A stretch of DNA of 64,000 nt from positions 3,100,001 through 3,164,000 of the forward strand of contig NZ_OY762929.1 in assembly GCF_963666675.1 (NCBI RefSeq), in the 5' to 3' direction. The notes under the pieces are model-generated. The model saw nothing but the letters and a program-made list of their open reading frames with translations. It did not search any database and was not told where the DNA came from. Origin of the DNA: an uncultured Desulfobacter sp. (lineage in GTDB: Bacteria > Desulfobacterota > Desulfobacteria > Desulfobacterales > Desulfobacteraceae). Positions 17,984 to 27,200 of this stretch are shown here, in pieces (position 1 is the first letter of the stretch; the number at the start of each line of letters is the position of its first letter). The position numbers and the translations under genes were made by a program.

Positions 17984-18445
17984 TTATCCGAACAAGGACA
18001 ATAGACGATCCGCCGTCACCCTTGACGCAATCCGGCTTCGGGTTTCATCACTGATGTCAAGACGACCGGTCTCTTCCAGTGGCGGGTGTGCATAAACGCT
18101 GCACACCTTTTTCTCATATGCCTCCCGAAGTTTTTTAAACGAAGAGACCACTTCCGGGTATTGGCCGGAAGTTTTAAACGGCAGGCGGATAAATCCATTT
18201 GTAAACCCGTCTTTAAAATAGGGCACCTGCAACACATGATATCTGTCGGGCTTCCATGACGGACCTCTTTCGTGCTCACCGGGAAGACAATAGCTTAAAT
18301 GGGCACTTGGAATCATGGGGATATGGCTTTCAACCTGAACTGCGTGGATGGCCAACGCTTTTTCAAAGGATTCCAGGGTGATTGTATAGGTAAGCCGGGG
18401 CCTGAAATTTCCCCGTTTCTTTTTAATCTGCCAATTGATTTCCAT
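17984..18445 (-). CDS. Conserved hypothetical protein of the MoxR-VWA operon
   Basis: 153 residues with no domain I can name. It has no signal peptide or membrane segment. The sequence is mixed alpha/beta with a Pro-rich middle (IPMIPSAHLSYCLPGEHERGPSW) and two cysteines. It follows the VWA gene by 5 bp on the same strand, so it is very probably the third product of the MoxR-VWA operon and could be an adaptor or substrate of that chaperone pair. Function unknown. Confidence 0.65.
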   Translation of the reverse strand: MEINWQIKKKRGNFRPRLTYTITLESFEKALAIHAVQVESHIPMIPSAHLSYCLPGEHERGPSWKPDRYHVLQVPYFKDGFTNGFIRLPFKTSGQYPEVVSSFKKLREAYEKKVCSVYAHPPLEETGRLDISDETRSRIASRVTADRLLSLFG

Positions 18446-18450
18446 AATTT

Positions 18451-19752
18451 TTATGTCCAGGCCTCCAACGTGTCATCATCGGGCAACATATCTATAATTT
18501 CTCCAAACGGCGGGGTGAACCCGGCATCACCGATCCTTATCCACAGCACCGGATAGGCGGGTGTAAAGTCGGGGTAACGCATACATTCCATATCCGTAAA
18601 GAACAGTAGACAGCAAGGGTCTATGCCCTGGTGTTCGATAAACTCAAAGACCGCCGTAAAATCTGTGCCCCCGCCGCCTTTGGGCGCAAACGAGAAAGTC
18701 AGATCCCGGGCATCAATCACATCATATCCTGTGACGGTCATATCCGCATATACCAGATGAACAAGGCTTGGATGCATGTCCAGAATGGCCTTAAGTTCGC
18801 CCCCGAACCGTTCAAGTTCAGCGGGGTTTATGCTGCCCGAGGTATCTACGGCAAGGACAAGTTGGGGCAGTTGATCCGATGCCAGACTCGGTAAATAGAG
18901 GTCCTGGTGAATATATCTGGGGTTGGGTCTTGTCCAGGTATAGTCCCGGCGGGCAGACTGCTGGATAAACCGGGAAAGCAGGGATGGCCAGGGAAGCGTA
19001 GGGCTGACGCGTTCTTTGACCAGAATATCTACTCCCTTTGGAAGCTTTCCCATGCTCCGGGCATTGGAGGCGGCCTGAATCAACGCTTGATCCCAGTCCG
19101 TATCATTGTCGTTGTGTCCTGAAAAGCGCTTTTTTTCCGGCGTGGTACCGTCCCTGACTTCACCGGTTCCCCCTGGGTCCGTATTCCCGTCCGGGTCAGG
19201 TTTCTTTTCAACGCCGTTTTCAGGGTCATCAGCGGCTGAGCTTTGCTTATCTTCTTCTTTTTCAAGTTCATCCTGGTCGATTGTTTGTGCCGAAGGATCA
19301 GATTCATCTTTTTCCTCATCCTTGGCGTCTTCTTCGCCCTGCCCTTCCATCAGGCATGTGTAAACCTGCTCTGCCGTTTTTCCGGCATAATCCCCATCCC
19401 AAAGAAACCCGTCGGGCAGGACCAGCCCCGCATCCAGTAAAATAGGGTTGATGACATAGTCACAGGCTTTATTCCAGGCTTGTGGATCTCTATCTTTTCT
19501 GCGCAGATGATGATTACAGGCCGGATGCATCACCGTATGGGCGGACAGGCCCACAAGTTTTTCCCGGGGAAGCATATTGATGTAGTTGGGATTGTAACCG
19601 AATGTTTTTCCGTCGGTCCAGGCTGTGGTGCAGGTCCGGTCCTCTTTGAATGTCAGACGCATGGCAAGGGATGCAAAAAACGGGTGGTTTAACACCAGGT
19701 CCGCCCTTGCCCTGAGTAAACGGGTCTTAGCCTGTTGATCTTGGTCTGTCAA
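18451..19752 (-). CDS. VWA-domain protein, DUF2201 putative metallopeptidase family
   Basis: 433 residues. The N-terminal part carries a degenerate metallopeptidase-like motif (LSAHTVMHPACNHHLRR, about residues 69-85) where relatives have a LAHEVLHVALGH-type site. The key Glu is replaced by Thr, so peptidase activity is doubtful. A long acidic/Gly-rich linker spans roughly 135-230. The C-terminal VWA-like domain has the MIDAS start DTSGS near 316 and GGGGTDF later. VWA proteins of this type pair with MoxR AAA+ ATPases to remodel or load metals into partners. The ATPase gene is 2 bp upstream and a hypothetical gene 5 bp downstream, so the three act together. Confidence 0.8.
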   Translation of the reverse strand: MTDQDQQAKTRLLRARADLVLNHPFFASLAMRLTFKEDRTCTTAWTDGKTFGYNPNYINMLPREKLVGLSAHTVMHPACNHHLRRKDRDPQAWNKACDYVINPILLDAGLVLPDGFLWDGDYAGKTAEQVYTCLMEGQGEEDAKDEEKDESDPSAQTIDQDELEKEEDKQSSAADDPENGVEKKPDPDGNTDPGGTGEVRDGTTPEKKRFSGHNDNDTDWDQALIQAASNARSMGKLPKGVDILVKERVSPTLPWPSLLSRFIQQSARRDYTWTRPNPRYIHQDLYLPSLASDQLPQLVLAVDTSGSINPAELERFGGELKAILDMHPSLVHLVYADMTVTGYDVIDARDLTFSFAPKGGGGTDFTAVFEFIEHQGIDPCCLLFFTDMECMRYPDFTPAYPVLWIRIGDAGFTPPFGEIIDMLPDDDTLEAWT

Positions 19753-19754
19753 TG

Positions 19755-20738
19755 TTACACCAAAATTTGCGCATTCATGGATGCCCAGTCAGAAAAAGCC
19801 GATGTTTCGACGATTTTAGGGGTTTTACGCACCGCTTCTCGCATTAAAAGCACGGAAAATTCAGGGGGCAGGCGACGGGCCCAGGACATGACAATACTTA
19901 TATTGTCGATTGTCACGGCAGCGCCCATCATCTCACCTAGGGCAAAAAGCACGGCAGGGTTATCCGGTACAGGTATGCCGGCGGGATCGGCCATGATGTC
20001 CGAAGGAGAGGGCAGCTGGTGCCATAACCCCATAAAACCTGAAAATTCAGCCGCCGCCCCTTTTCCCACAGCCCCTGAAACAAGTTCATGAATCATTTCA
20101 GGGTCAGGATTGGATTCTAAAAGTCTTGAAACAAATTCCCAGGAGCGTGGTGAGGCAAAGGCACGGGTCTCTCGTTTGGGATCAAAATCGTGCAGCAGGG
20201 AGGGCCTGAACCTTATAAACGCCCTCACCTGTTGGGATATACCGGATTGTTGCGCCCACTCAAGCCATTGGTCCGTATCCACTTCAAAATCAATATGGAT
20301 AAAACGGTTGGCCAGTGCCGACGGCATTCTGTGGGACACGGCCCGGTCCTGTTCCCGGTTGCCTGCGGCCACAACAGACCAATCGTCAGGCAACCGGTAC
20401 TCGCCAAGTTTCCGGTCCAGAACCAGCTGGTAGCATGCCGCCTGGACCAGTGGCGGGGCCGCATTGAGCTCGTCAAGGAAAAGAACGCCCGAGCCTTCAG
20501 TGGGCAAAAATGACGGTGCACACCAGTGGGAGCGGCCATCCTTACTGATTTTGGGAATGCCTCTAAGATCAACCGGATCCAGAAGAACCGCTCGGATATC
20601 AACTAGTTTAAGCTCAAGAGTGTCAGCGGTCTGCCGGACAACTTGACTTTTGCCGATACCGGGAGGTCCCCAAATAAACACCGGCTGTTTAATGGATAAA
20701 AGACCTGTCAGTGCTGCTTTGATGTTTGATGATTTCAT
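19755..20738 (-). CDS. MoxR-type AAA+ ATPase
   Basis: 327 residues from MKSSN. Walker A GPPGIGKS lies near 20-30, Walker B LFLDELNAAPP near 85, and sensor-like AAGNREQDRAVSHRMPSALANRF near 120-143, the layout of MoxR ATPases that act as chaperones with VWA-domain partners. The start at 20738 is preferred over 20762 because homology begins there. It is the first gene of a three-gene leftward operon with DUF2201-VWA and a hypothetical protein. The upstream 250 bp to the FMN riboswitch are AT-rich and must hold the promoter. Confidence 0.85.
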   Translation of the reverse strand: MKSSNIKAALTGLLSIKQPVFIWGPPGIGKSQVVRQTADTLELKLVDIRAVLLDPVDLRGIPKISKDGRSHWCAPSFLPTEGSGVLFLDELNAAPPLVQAACYQLVLDRKLGEYRLPDDWSVVAAGNREQDRAVSHRMPSALANRFIHIDFEVDTDQWLEWAQQSGISQQVRAFIRFRPSLLHDFDPKRETRAFASPRSWEFVSRLLESNPDPEMIHELVSGAVGKGAAAEFSGFMGLWHQLPSPSDIMADPAGIPVPDNPAVLFALGEMMGAAVTIDNISIVMSWARRLPPEFSVLLMREAVRKTPKIVETSAFSDWASMNAQILV

Positions 20739-20960
20739 GTTTACGCCTTGGATATATTGCAAATAAAAACGTTTATTACATTAAATTATTTTGCATGTCA
20801 ATATCTTTTAGTTAAGCAAAACTTTATATCCTCAAAACAAAATAGCTGTCCCCGGCATTACAAATTATCACAATCTAAACATCCCAACATATCCTGGCGA
20901 TCATTACCAAGCCGGTTTTAAAATCAATTTAAAATTTTAACCTGTATGCCTAGACAGGGA

Positions 20961-20989
20961 TTGACATCAATCGCTTACCGGCGTAGTAT
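20961..20989 (+). promoter_or_regulatory. Candidate sigma-70 promoter overlapping the riboswitch start
   Basis: TTGACA at 20961 and TAGTAT at 20984 are separated by 17 bp, close to consensus. The start site would fall near 20995, however, which would remove the 5' strand of the outer stem of the FMN aptamer (TATCCTC, 20987-20993). Either transcription starts from another promoter upstream or the aptamer uses a shorter stem. Confidence 0.35.
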
Positions 20990-21156
20990 CCTCACCGTTC
21001 TCAGGGCGGGGTGAAATTCCCCACCGGCGGTAACCTGGTAATTTGAAGTCAGATGCCAGGAAAGCCCGCGAGCGCTTTGCAGCTTTTTTCAGCAAAGGTC
21101 AGCAGATCTGGTGAGACTCCAGGGCCGACGGTTACAGTCCGGATGGAAGAGGATAA
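20987..21156 (+). ncRNA. FMN riboswitch (RFN element)
   Basis: The conserved RFN blocks are present in order: CTCAGGGCGGGGTGAAATTC, CCCACCGGCGGTAA, AGCCCGCGAGCG, GATCTGGTGAGA, CCAGGGCCGACGGTTACAGT and CCGGATGGAAGAGGAT. The outer stem is TATCCTC (20987) with GAGGATA (ends 21155). It precedes ribB by about 147 bases, so FMN very probably represses riboflavin-precursor synthesis. The segment 21157-21300 should contain the expression platform. Confidence 0.96.
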
Positions 21157-21302
21157 GCAAAAAACGCTGTACCATTGCGTCCACAGGCTACCGACGGATA
21201 TTGTTGGTGGTCGGGTATTGTAATGGGCGGTGGTCTCTTGCCTTTTTATTCCCATGCCCTGATTCATGTATCAATTTATACCAATTACCAAGGAGTAGAA
21301 TC

Positions 21303-21959
21303 ATGAATCAGAATCCTTTAAAACAATTTGGAAATTCCCAGGAGCGTTTACAGGCCGGATTAGAAGCCCTTCGCCGGGGATCAGGCGTTTTGGTGGCCGA
21401 CGATGAAAACCGGGAAAATGAAGTGGACCTCATTTTTGGGGCACACAGCCTGAAGGTCGAGCAGATGGCGATGCTGATCAGGGAATGCAGCGGTATCGTC
21501 TGCCTGTGCCTTCCCCCGGCAAAGGTTGCAGACTTGGCACTTTTTCCGATGGTGACGAACAATACAAGTCAATACCAGACCGCCTTCACCGTATCCATTG
21601 AGGCAGCCAAAGGGGTTACCACAGGGGTTTCAGCCCGGGACCGTTTAACAACTGTTCAGGCGGCCATTGACGAAAACGCAGTACCCGAAGATCTCAATCG
21701 TCCAGGTCATATTTTCCCGTTACAGGCCAAACCAGACGGCGTCCTCGAACGTGCCGGCCATACCGAAGCCACCGTTGATCTTATGCGTCTGGCCGGTCTG
21801 GCGCCATACGGGGTGTTATGTGAACTTACCAATCCGGACGGCACCATGGCCAGACTGCCGAAGGCGGCACAATTTGCCTTGGAGAACGGGTTTACTATGC
21901 TGACCGTTGAAGATATTATAAGTTACAGACTTGGATCACAAACGGTTAAAGCGTCATAA
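21303..21959 (+). CDS. ribB: 3,4-dihydroxy-2-butanone 4-phosphate synthase
   Basis: 218 residues, the length of stand-alone RibB, which converts ribulose 5-phosphate to dihydroxybutanone phosphate and formate in riboflavin synthesis. Motifs are the acidic metal/substrate loop VADDENRENEVDL near 31-43, TTGVSARDR near 105, and RPGHIFPLQ and RAGHTEATVDL around 130-155. No GTP cyclohydrolase II domain is fused. The ATG at 21303 is preceded by AAGGAG; an upstream in-frame extension would run through the riboswitch and is not used. Expression is controlled by the adjacent FMN riboswitch. Confidence 0.96.
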   Translation: MNQNPLKQFGNSQERLQAGLEALRRGSGVLVADDENRENEVDLIFGAHSLKVEQMAMLIRECSGIVCLCLPPAKVADLALFPMVTNNTSQYQTAFTVSIEAAKGVTTGVSARDRLTTVQAAIDENAVPEDLNRPGHIFPLQAKPDGVLERAGHTEATVDLMRLAGLAPYGVLCELTNPDGTMARLPKAAQFALENGFTMLTVEDIISYRLGSQTVKAS

Positions 21960-22000
21960 TCAGGCCCGGCGCTACCCTTAAATTTTTGGGTTCGCACACC

Positions 22001-22046
22001 GTTTTTCCCGGTATCCCCATACGTTTTGTCCGGATGCCGGGAAAAC
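22001..22046 (+). terminator. Probable terminator after ribB
   Basis: GTTTTTCCCGGTATCC pairs with GGATGCCGGGAAAAC around a 15-base loop. The hairpin is long but lacks a T-run on its 3' side. The rest of the 379-bp gap (21960-22338) shows no gene; it is AT-rich and should include the promoter of the next gene. Confidence 0.6.
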
Positions 22047-22338
22047 AATCGAACACCCACCTGCTTCAAATCCATCCATTCACGCCGATTCATTAAAAAG
22101 TTTTGACTTTATTCATAAACCTGTGGTAAATATTTCAGTATGTTGTACTGTTTTGTTCTTAAGATAGAAAATGTTCAATAATTCGGCTGGAATTCATCCT
22201 TTTAATATTCAGAACCGCGATTCAAGAACCCAAAACAATATTATTGAACTGTATTCGTACGTTAAAGTTCTATTTCCAGAGACATAGCAACTTTTATGGG
22301 CATTTTTGCGAGATCTTAACCATACGGAGGAAATTTAA

Positions 22339-22887
22339 TTGAACGATTTTCTAAAAAACCTAAGAAATTCCGGCAAAAAGGAAACCTCGTCAATCAAAAA
22401 AAACATGGACAGTACCTATTTTACGCCTACAGAACGGCGTATTCCAAAAGAGAGACGCCCCTCCGCCTTTAACCGGTCAAATGCCATTCCGGAAAAAGAA
22501 GTACGCAAACAGGAAATCGGGGACTTGATTCCGGTCATTGCCGAAAGTACCGCCCAAATTGCCAAGGAGATCGAACGTATGGCCGAGGTAAGCGAAATGC
22601 TTATGGAATCCCAGATGCGCCAGCAAAATGCCATGGCTGATTTCTTTGAATCTTTAAAAACCCTGATGGAAAACCGGCAAAGCCCGGATGAAATGCCGAT
22701 GGCAACAGCCAGCTATGCCTCGGGAACCCATTACACCAAAGACGACATCATCGCCACCATCAACAGGATGCGTGAACAGGGTGCCACATTTTCCACAATT
22801 GCAGAATATTTAAGGGATAAAGGAATTCCCACGTTTTCCGGCAGGGGGCAGTGGCATGCCCAGACCATCCACCGGCTATGCAAATAA
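22339..22887 (+). CDS. Unknown protein with a recombinase-like C-terminal motif
   Basis: 182 residues starting at TTG, with GGAGG eight bases upstream. The N-terminus is basic and disordered-looking. Residues about 60-115 form a helix rich in Glu, Met and Gln (AQIAKEIERMAEVSEMLMES), a likely coiled coil. The last 35 residues (TFSTIAEYLRDKGIPTFSGRGQWHAQTIHRLC) match the pattern of the helix-turn-helix segment found in large serine recombinases (IAxxLNxxGIPTxxGxxWxxxTI), but no recombinase catalytic domain is present. It stands alone between ribB and the CoA transferase. A small DNA-binding protein is the best guess. Confidence 0.6.
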   Translation: MNDFLKNLRNSGKKETSSIKKNMDSTYFTPTERRIPKERRPSAFNRSNAIPEKEVRKQEIGDLIPVIAESTAQIAKEIERMAEVSEMLMESQMRQQNAMADFFESLKTLMENRQSPDEMPMATASYASGTHYTKDDIIATINRMREQGATFSTIAEYLRDKGIPTFSGRGQWHAQTIHRLCK

Positions 22888-23069
22888 ATTGAATCTTTAT
22901 TCAGGCTTTACTTAAATTGTTGGCTCTAAGATTAGTTTAATATTCACAACCGTATTTTTTTTATATATGATAACTCCCGCCTTTACATTTTTTTTGTAAA
23001 CACTTGTCTGCCCTTGAATTAGGACGATGCAAGCCGTTTTCAAGCAGACAATCAATATGGGGGTTGACG

Positions 23070-24995
23070 ATGACAAAAGCCACTTACTGGGCAGATTCAT
23101 ACGTAGATAAACGTTGCAGTGCCCAGGAGGCCCTGAAACACATCAGGCCCGGTCAACGCGTATTTATAGGTTCATCCTGTGCTGAACCCCAGCATCTTGT
23201 CAAAGAGTTGTCTGACATCTCCGCAAGATTCACAGATCTTGAAATCGTGCGCCTGCTCAGCATTGAAAGCGGACCGCTGACGCTTATCGCCAACGAGTCC
23301 CATTCCCATCAGTTCAATATCAGATCCTTTTATCTCGGCTCCTGCGGTCCCAGGGTGATCAGTAAAAATCAAAGGTTTATCACACCAGCCAACCTTTACC
23401 AGATCCCGCACCTGTTTAAATCCGGCCTCATGCCCTTGAATGCCGCACTGATCCAGGCCTCTCCCCCCGATGACTTTGGGTGGATGAGCCTTGGCATTTC
23501 CGTGGATATCAACCTTTCGGCCTGCGAAACCGCTGATATTGTCATATGCCAGATCAACCCCCTGATGCCCCGGGTGCTGGGCAGAAGCTTTATTCATGTC
23601 AATGATGTTGACTTTATTGTGGAACATGAGGACCCGCTTTTAACCATCCAACAGCGCCCTGAACAGGAGTCGGACAACACCATTGCCAGGCATATTTCAC
23701 GGCTTATTGATGACGGGTCAACCATCCAGACAAGTCTTAGTTTAACCACCGAGGCGGTGATGCTGGCCTTGTCGGATAAAAACGATATCGGTATTCATTC
23801 ACAATACCTGTCCGATGCCCTCATGCATCTTTTCTCCATTGGTGTGATCACCAATAAGAAAAAAGGGTTTAACAACGGCAAACTTGTTGCCAGCGCAGCG
23901 GTTGGATCGGCCCTGCTCTATGAGTTTTTGGACGACAATCCCTCCATTGAATTTTACCCGTCGGATTATACCAACAACCCCGGCATCATCGGTCGACATA
24001 ATAAAATGGTCACCCTAAACACGGCCATGGCCATTGATCTGACCGGTCAGGTGGCCGCCGATGCCCTGCCGTTTAACAACTACACAGGTATAAATGGGCT
24101 GCTTGATTTCACCCGGGGGGCAGCCATGTCCGAAGGGGGTAAGTCCATCCTGATGATGACCGCCACCGCAGATCAGGGACAAAAAAGCCGGATTGTCCCC
24201 CGATTGGCCGAACACGCCGTGGTCGTCCCCAGGGGAGATGTCCAGTTTGTGGCAACGGAATACGGGCTGGTGAATCTGTTTGGCAAAACAATCCAGGAAC
24301 GGGTCATGGCCTTGGTATCCATTGCCCATCCGGATTTCAGGGACGAATTGTTTGCCGCAGCCAAAGAGATGGGATTGATTGACAGTGACCGTAAATTTAA
24401 AGAGGCCATTAAAGGCGTCTATCCGCTTCAATATGAAGAAACCATCATTATAAAAGACATTCCCATTACATTCAGACCGGCAAAACCCACGGATGAAAGG
24501 TTTATACAGGAGCACTATTACACCATGAATCGTGGAGATATTGTTTCAAGGTTCTTTCACGAGAAAAAAAGCTTTGCCTATGATCAAATTGAAACCACCT
24601 ATGAAATTGATTACATAAATGATTTGACCATCGTGGCCACCATAGGCGAACTGGGATTTGAAAAAATTATTGCCGTGGGGGAATATTTCAGGAACACGAT
24701 CATCAATATGGCCGAGGTGGCGTATTCCGTATCAAAAGATTACCAGGGTATGGGCATTGCCGATATCTTGCAGAAAAAACTCAATCAAGCAGCCATCGAC
24801 AACGGGATCAAAGGACTGATCGCCTATACATCCCCCCACAACAAAGGCATGATCCGCCTGTTTCACAAACAGCCCTATACCATCAAAACTGAAAAAAATG
24901 AAGATATGCTGATCCTAAGCTGCCTGTTCAACGACCCCAAAGAAGATGGCGACGGAGACAAAGCCCTGGGGGACGCCATCTTATCCATGGGTTAA
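23070..24995 (+). CDS. Acetyl-CoA hydrolase/CoA-transferase fused to a GNAT domain
   Basis: 641 residues from MTKATYW (GGGGG upstream; the frame back to 23004 is not used). Residues about 1-430 are a CoA-transferase/acetyl-CoA hydrolase of the Cat1/4-hydroxybutyrate transferase type, with IQASPPDDFGWMSLG near 145, GIHSQYLSDALMHLF near 250 and a late ATEYGLVNLFGKT segment. From about 470 (ITFRPAKPTDERFI) a GNAT acetyltransferase domain follows, with a QGMGIADILQ acetyl-CoA loop. The first part moves CoA between short-chain acids; the acetyltransferase part may modify the same or a partner enzyme. The fusion is intact, with no frameshift. It is convergent with rlmD, one base apart. Confidence 0.88.
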   Translation: MTKATYWADSYVDKRCSAQEALKHIRPGQRVFIGSSCAEPQHLVKELSDISARFTDLEIVRLLSIESGPLTLIANESHSHQFNIRSFYLGSCGPRVISKNQRFITPANLYQIPHLFKSGLMPLNAALIQASPPDDFGWMSLGISVDINLSACETADIVICQINPLMPRVLGRSFIHVNDVDFIVEHEDPLLTIQQRPEQESDNTIARHISRLIDDGSTIQTSLSLTTEAVMLALSDKNDIGIHSQYLSDALMHLFSIGVITNKKKGFNNGKLVASAAVGSALLYEFLDDNPSIEFYPSDYTNNPGIIGRHNKMVTLNTAMAIDLTGQVAADALPFNNYTGINGLLDFTRGAAMSEGGKSILMMTATADQGQKSRIVPRLAEHAVVVPRGDVQFVATEYGLVNLFGKTIQERVMALVSIAHPDFRDELFAAAKEMGLIDSDRKFKEAIKGVYPLQYEETIIIKDIPITFRPAKPTDERFIQEHYYTMNRGDIVSRFFHEKKSFAYDQIETTYEIDYINDLTIVATIGELGFEKIIAVGEYFRNTIINMAEVAYSVSKDYQGMGIADILQKKLNQAAIDNGIKGLIAYTSPHNKGMIRLFHKQPYTIKTEKNEDMLILSCLFNDPKEDGDGDKALGDAILSMG

Positions 24996-24996
24996 A

Positions 24997-26388
24997 TTAG
25001 TTCTTTCTCACAAGCAGCGCCACCGATTCAATGTGATAGGTGTGGGGAAACATATCCACCGGTGTGACTTCCAGTACGGCATAACGCGATGCAAGCATCT
25101 CAAGGTCCCTTGCAAGGGTTGCAGGATTGCAGGAGACATAAACAATTTTCTCCGGAGAATGGGCCAGTACGTGCCCGACCACATCCTTGTGCATCCCCAC
25201 CCGGGGTGGATCAATAATAATAACATCCGGCTTTTCAGGCACCTGCCTGAACACATCTTTGATATCCCCTTCCAGAAAGGTGCAGTTCTCAATGCCGTTT
25301 AATTTTACATTTTCCCTGGCATCGACCACGGCAGAATGAACGATCTCAATACCGTATATCTGTTTTGCCTGACCGGAAAGCCAGATGGGGATGGTCCCTG
25401 TGCCTGAATAGAGATCCAGAACCGTCTGTGATCCGTCAAGGTCGGCATAGTCACTGACTTTGCCATACAATTTTTCACAGGCCCGGGTATTGGTCTGGAA
25501 AAAAGAGTTTGCCGAGATTTTAAACTGATACGCGCCGAGCTTTTCAATTATATGATCTTCGCCGTGGATTAGAATCTCTTCTTTGCCCGTAGAGACCCCG
25601 GACCGGGCGTCCGTAATGTTATTGACGATACAGCTAATCCGGCTGAATTTTTCCACAAGCTGCTGGCCCAAAGATTCAATGACATCAATATTTTTTTCAC
25701 TGGTTACAAGATTAACCATCCACTGATCCCTGGCCACCGAATGCCTGAGCATGACAAAACGCCAGAACCCTTCGTGCCGGCGCAAATGATATGCAGCAAG
25801 TCCGGATTCGGCCACAAAGCCACGGATGGTCTCTAAAATCTCATTACCCAGGGCCGGCATGATATGACAATTATGAATATCAATCACCTTGTCAAAGGTG
25901 CCCGGGACATGCAGACCGATGCCAAACCCCTTTTTAACGGATTCGTCAGCCAATTCATCGGGCATAAGCCAGCGCATGGAAGAGCAGGAAAACTCCATTT
26001 TATTTCGGTATTCGTAGATATAATCCGAGGGCACCACATCGGTGACCCGGACATCTTTTAACCGCCCGATGTGCGCCAACGATTCCACAACATGGCGCTT
26101 TTTGTATTCAAGCTGACGCTCGTAGGGCAGTTGCTGCCATTTGCAGCCCCCGCAAAACCGGTTGTACTCGCATCTTGCCTCCTCGCGCAGGGGCGAGGGG
26201 GTAACCATGTTGATCAGCCGCCCTTCGGCCCAGGATTTCTTTTTTTTGGAAATCTTAACAAATACCCGGTCTCCGGGCACACAACGGTCCACAAACACGG
26301 GAAACCCATCGGGTTTGGCCAGACCTTTTCCCCCAAAGGCAAGGTCAATGATGTCCAATTCGTAGGTTTTTCTTTTTTTAACGGGCAT
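24997..26388 (-). CDS. rlmD: 23S rRNA (uracil-C5)-methyltransferase, RlmD/RumA type
   Basis: 463 residues of the TrmA/RumA family, which methylates C5 of a uridine in RNA using SAM. It has an N-terminal TRAM domain (ELDIIDLAFGGKGLAKPDGFPVFVD), an iron-sulfur Cys set (CEYNRFCGGCKWQ near 73-85, plus a later Cys), LDLYSGTGTIPIWL as the SAM loop, IIDPPRVGM, and the catalytic YVSCNPATLARD. The presence of the FeS cluster and TRAM domain favours RlmD/RlmCD over tRNA TrmA, but the exact position modified cannot be read from sequence. It is a single leftward gene, head-to-head with the hydrolase. Confidence 0.88.
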   Translation of the reverse strand: MPVKKRKTYELDIIDLAFGGKGLAKPDGFPVFVDRCVPGDRVFVKISKKKKSWAEGRLINMVTPSPLREEARCEYNRFCGGCKWQQLPYERQLEYKKRHVVESLAHIGRLKDVRVTDVVPSDYIYEYRNKMEFSCSSMRWLMPDELADESVKKGFGIGLHVPGTFDKVIDIHNCHIMPALGNEILETIRGFVAESGLAAYHLRRHEGFWRFVMLRHSVARDQWMVNLVTSEKNIDVIESLGQQLVEKFSRISCIVNNITDARSGVSTGKEEILIHGEDHIIEKLGAYQFKISANSFFQTNTRACEKLYGKVSDYADLDGSQTVLDLYSGTGTIPIWLSGQAKQIYGIEIVHSAVVDARENVKLNGIENCTFLEGDIKDVFRQVPEKPDVIIIDPPRVGMHKDVVGHVLAHSPEKIVYVSCNPATLARDLEMLASRYAVLEVTPVDMFPHTYHIESVALLVRKN

Positions 26389-26465
26389 TTTATATTATAT
26401 CTTGTGATTATATGGTTGAAGTAAAAAAGACAGATAATATACAAATATATGGGCACAAAAACAAG

Positions 26466-27200
26466 ATGAAAATATTGGAAACCGATTTTACCATTGACGG
26501 ATTTACCCTGAAAGGCACTCTTCATCTGCCTTCATGCCCCATGCCCCCCCTTGTTGTGGGCTCGCACGGCCTTGAAGGCAGCCGGAATTCCGCCAAACAG
26601 ACGCTGTTATCAAAGGTTCTGCCTGAAAATAATATTGCCTTTTTTCGTTTTGACCACAGGGGCTGCGGCGACAGCCAGGGCAGTTTTGTTGAGGATACCA
26701 GTATTGAAAAACGCGGAAAGGATTTTTGTGCGGCGGTGAGCCATGTCATCGACATGAAGGTTACATCAAGCCGGCTTGCCCTGTTTGGCTCGAGCATGGG
26801 CGGTGCCACCTGCATCAAGGCCTGGCAGGATCTTGAACGTGCAGGGTTCAAGATTCAGGGTGCGGTTTTGTGCGCAGCCCCCGTGAACACCCGGACCATA
26901 AAAAGGATTCCCCTGGCGGGCAATGACAACCGCCCTGCCCTGTCCCTGGATTTTTTCAAGGAGAACCTCTTATATGACCTTTCCGACCAGGCAAAGGCGC
27001 TGCACCATGTTATGATTTTCCATGGGCGTGCCGATGAGGTGGTCCCGGTGGAAAATGCCAAGATCCTCTATGCCGCCATGCAGCCCCCCAAAGAGATGAT
27101 TCTGCATGACGGCGGCGATCACCAGATGCAAAACCGGGCGCACCAACAGGATTTTGAACAAAAAATGACCGATTGGTACAGATCCATATTCAACATATAG
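26466..27200 (+). CDS. Alpha/beta hydrolase (S9/esterase-like)
   Basis: 244 residues from MKILETDF, or 262 if the ATG at 26412 is used; neither has a good ribosome binding site. It has the alpha/beta-hydrolase core: oxyanion strand VVGSHGLEGSR near 30, FRFDHRGCGDS near 62, nucleophile elbow GSSMGG near 105, the acid in HGRADEVVP near 205 and His in GGDHQM near 228. This is a soluble cytoplasmic hydrolase of unknown substrate. The stop codon TAG falls directly at the start of a copy of the 92-bp repeat family, which probably serves as the 3' end. Confidence 0.8.
   Translation: MKILETDFTIDGFTLKGTLHLPSCPMPPLVVGSHGLEGSRNSAKQTLLSKVLPENNIAFFRFDHRGCGDSQGSFVEDTSIEKRGKDFCAAVSHVIDMKVTSSRLALFGSSMGGATCIKAWQDLERAGFKIQGAVLCAAPVNTRTIKRIPLAGNDNRPALSLDFFKENLLYDLSDQAKALHHVMIFHGRADEVVPVENAKILYAAMQPPKEMILHDGGDHQMQNRAHQQDFEQKMTDWYRSIFNI

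Noticed and set aside
21111..21302. In-frame N-terminal extension of ribB.
   Set aside because: It runs through the FMN riboswitch; the real ATG at 21303 has AAGGAG upstream and matches the family start.
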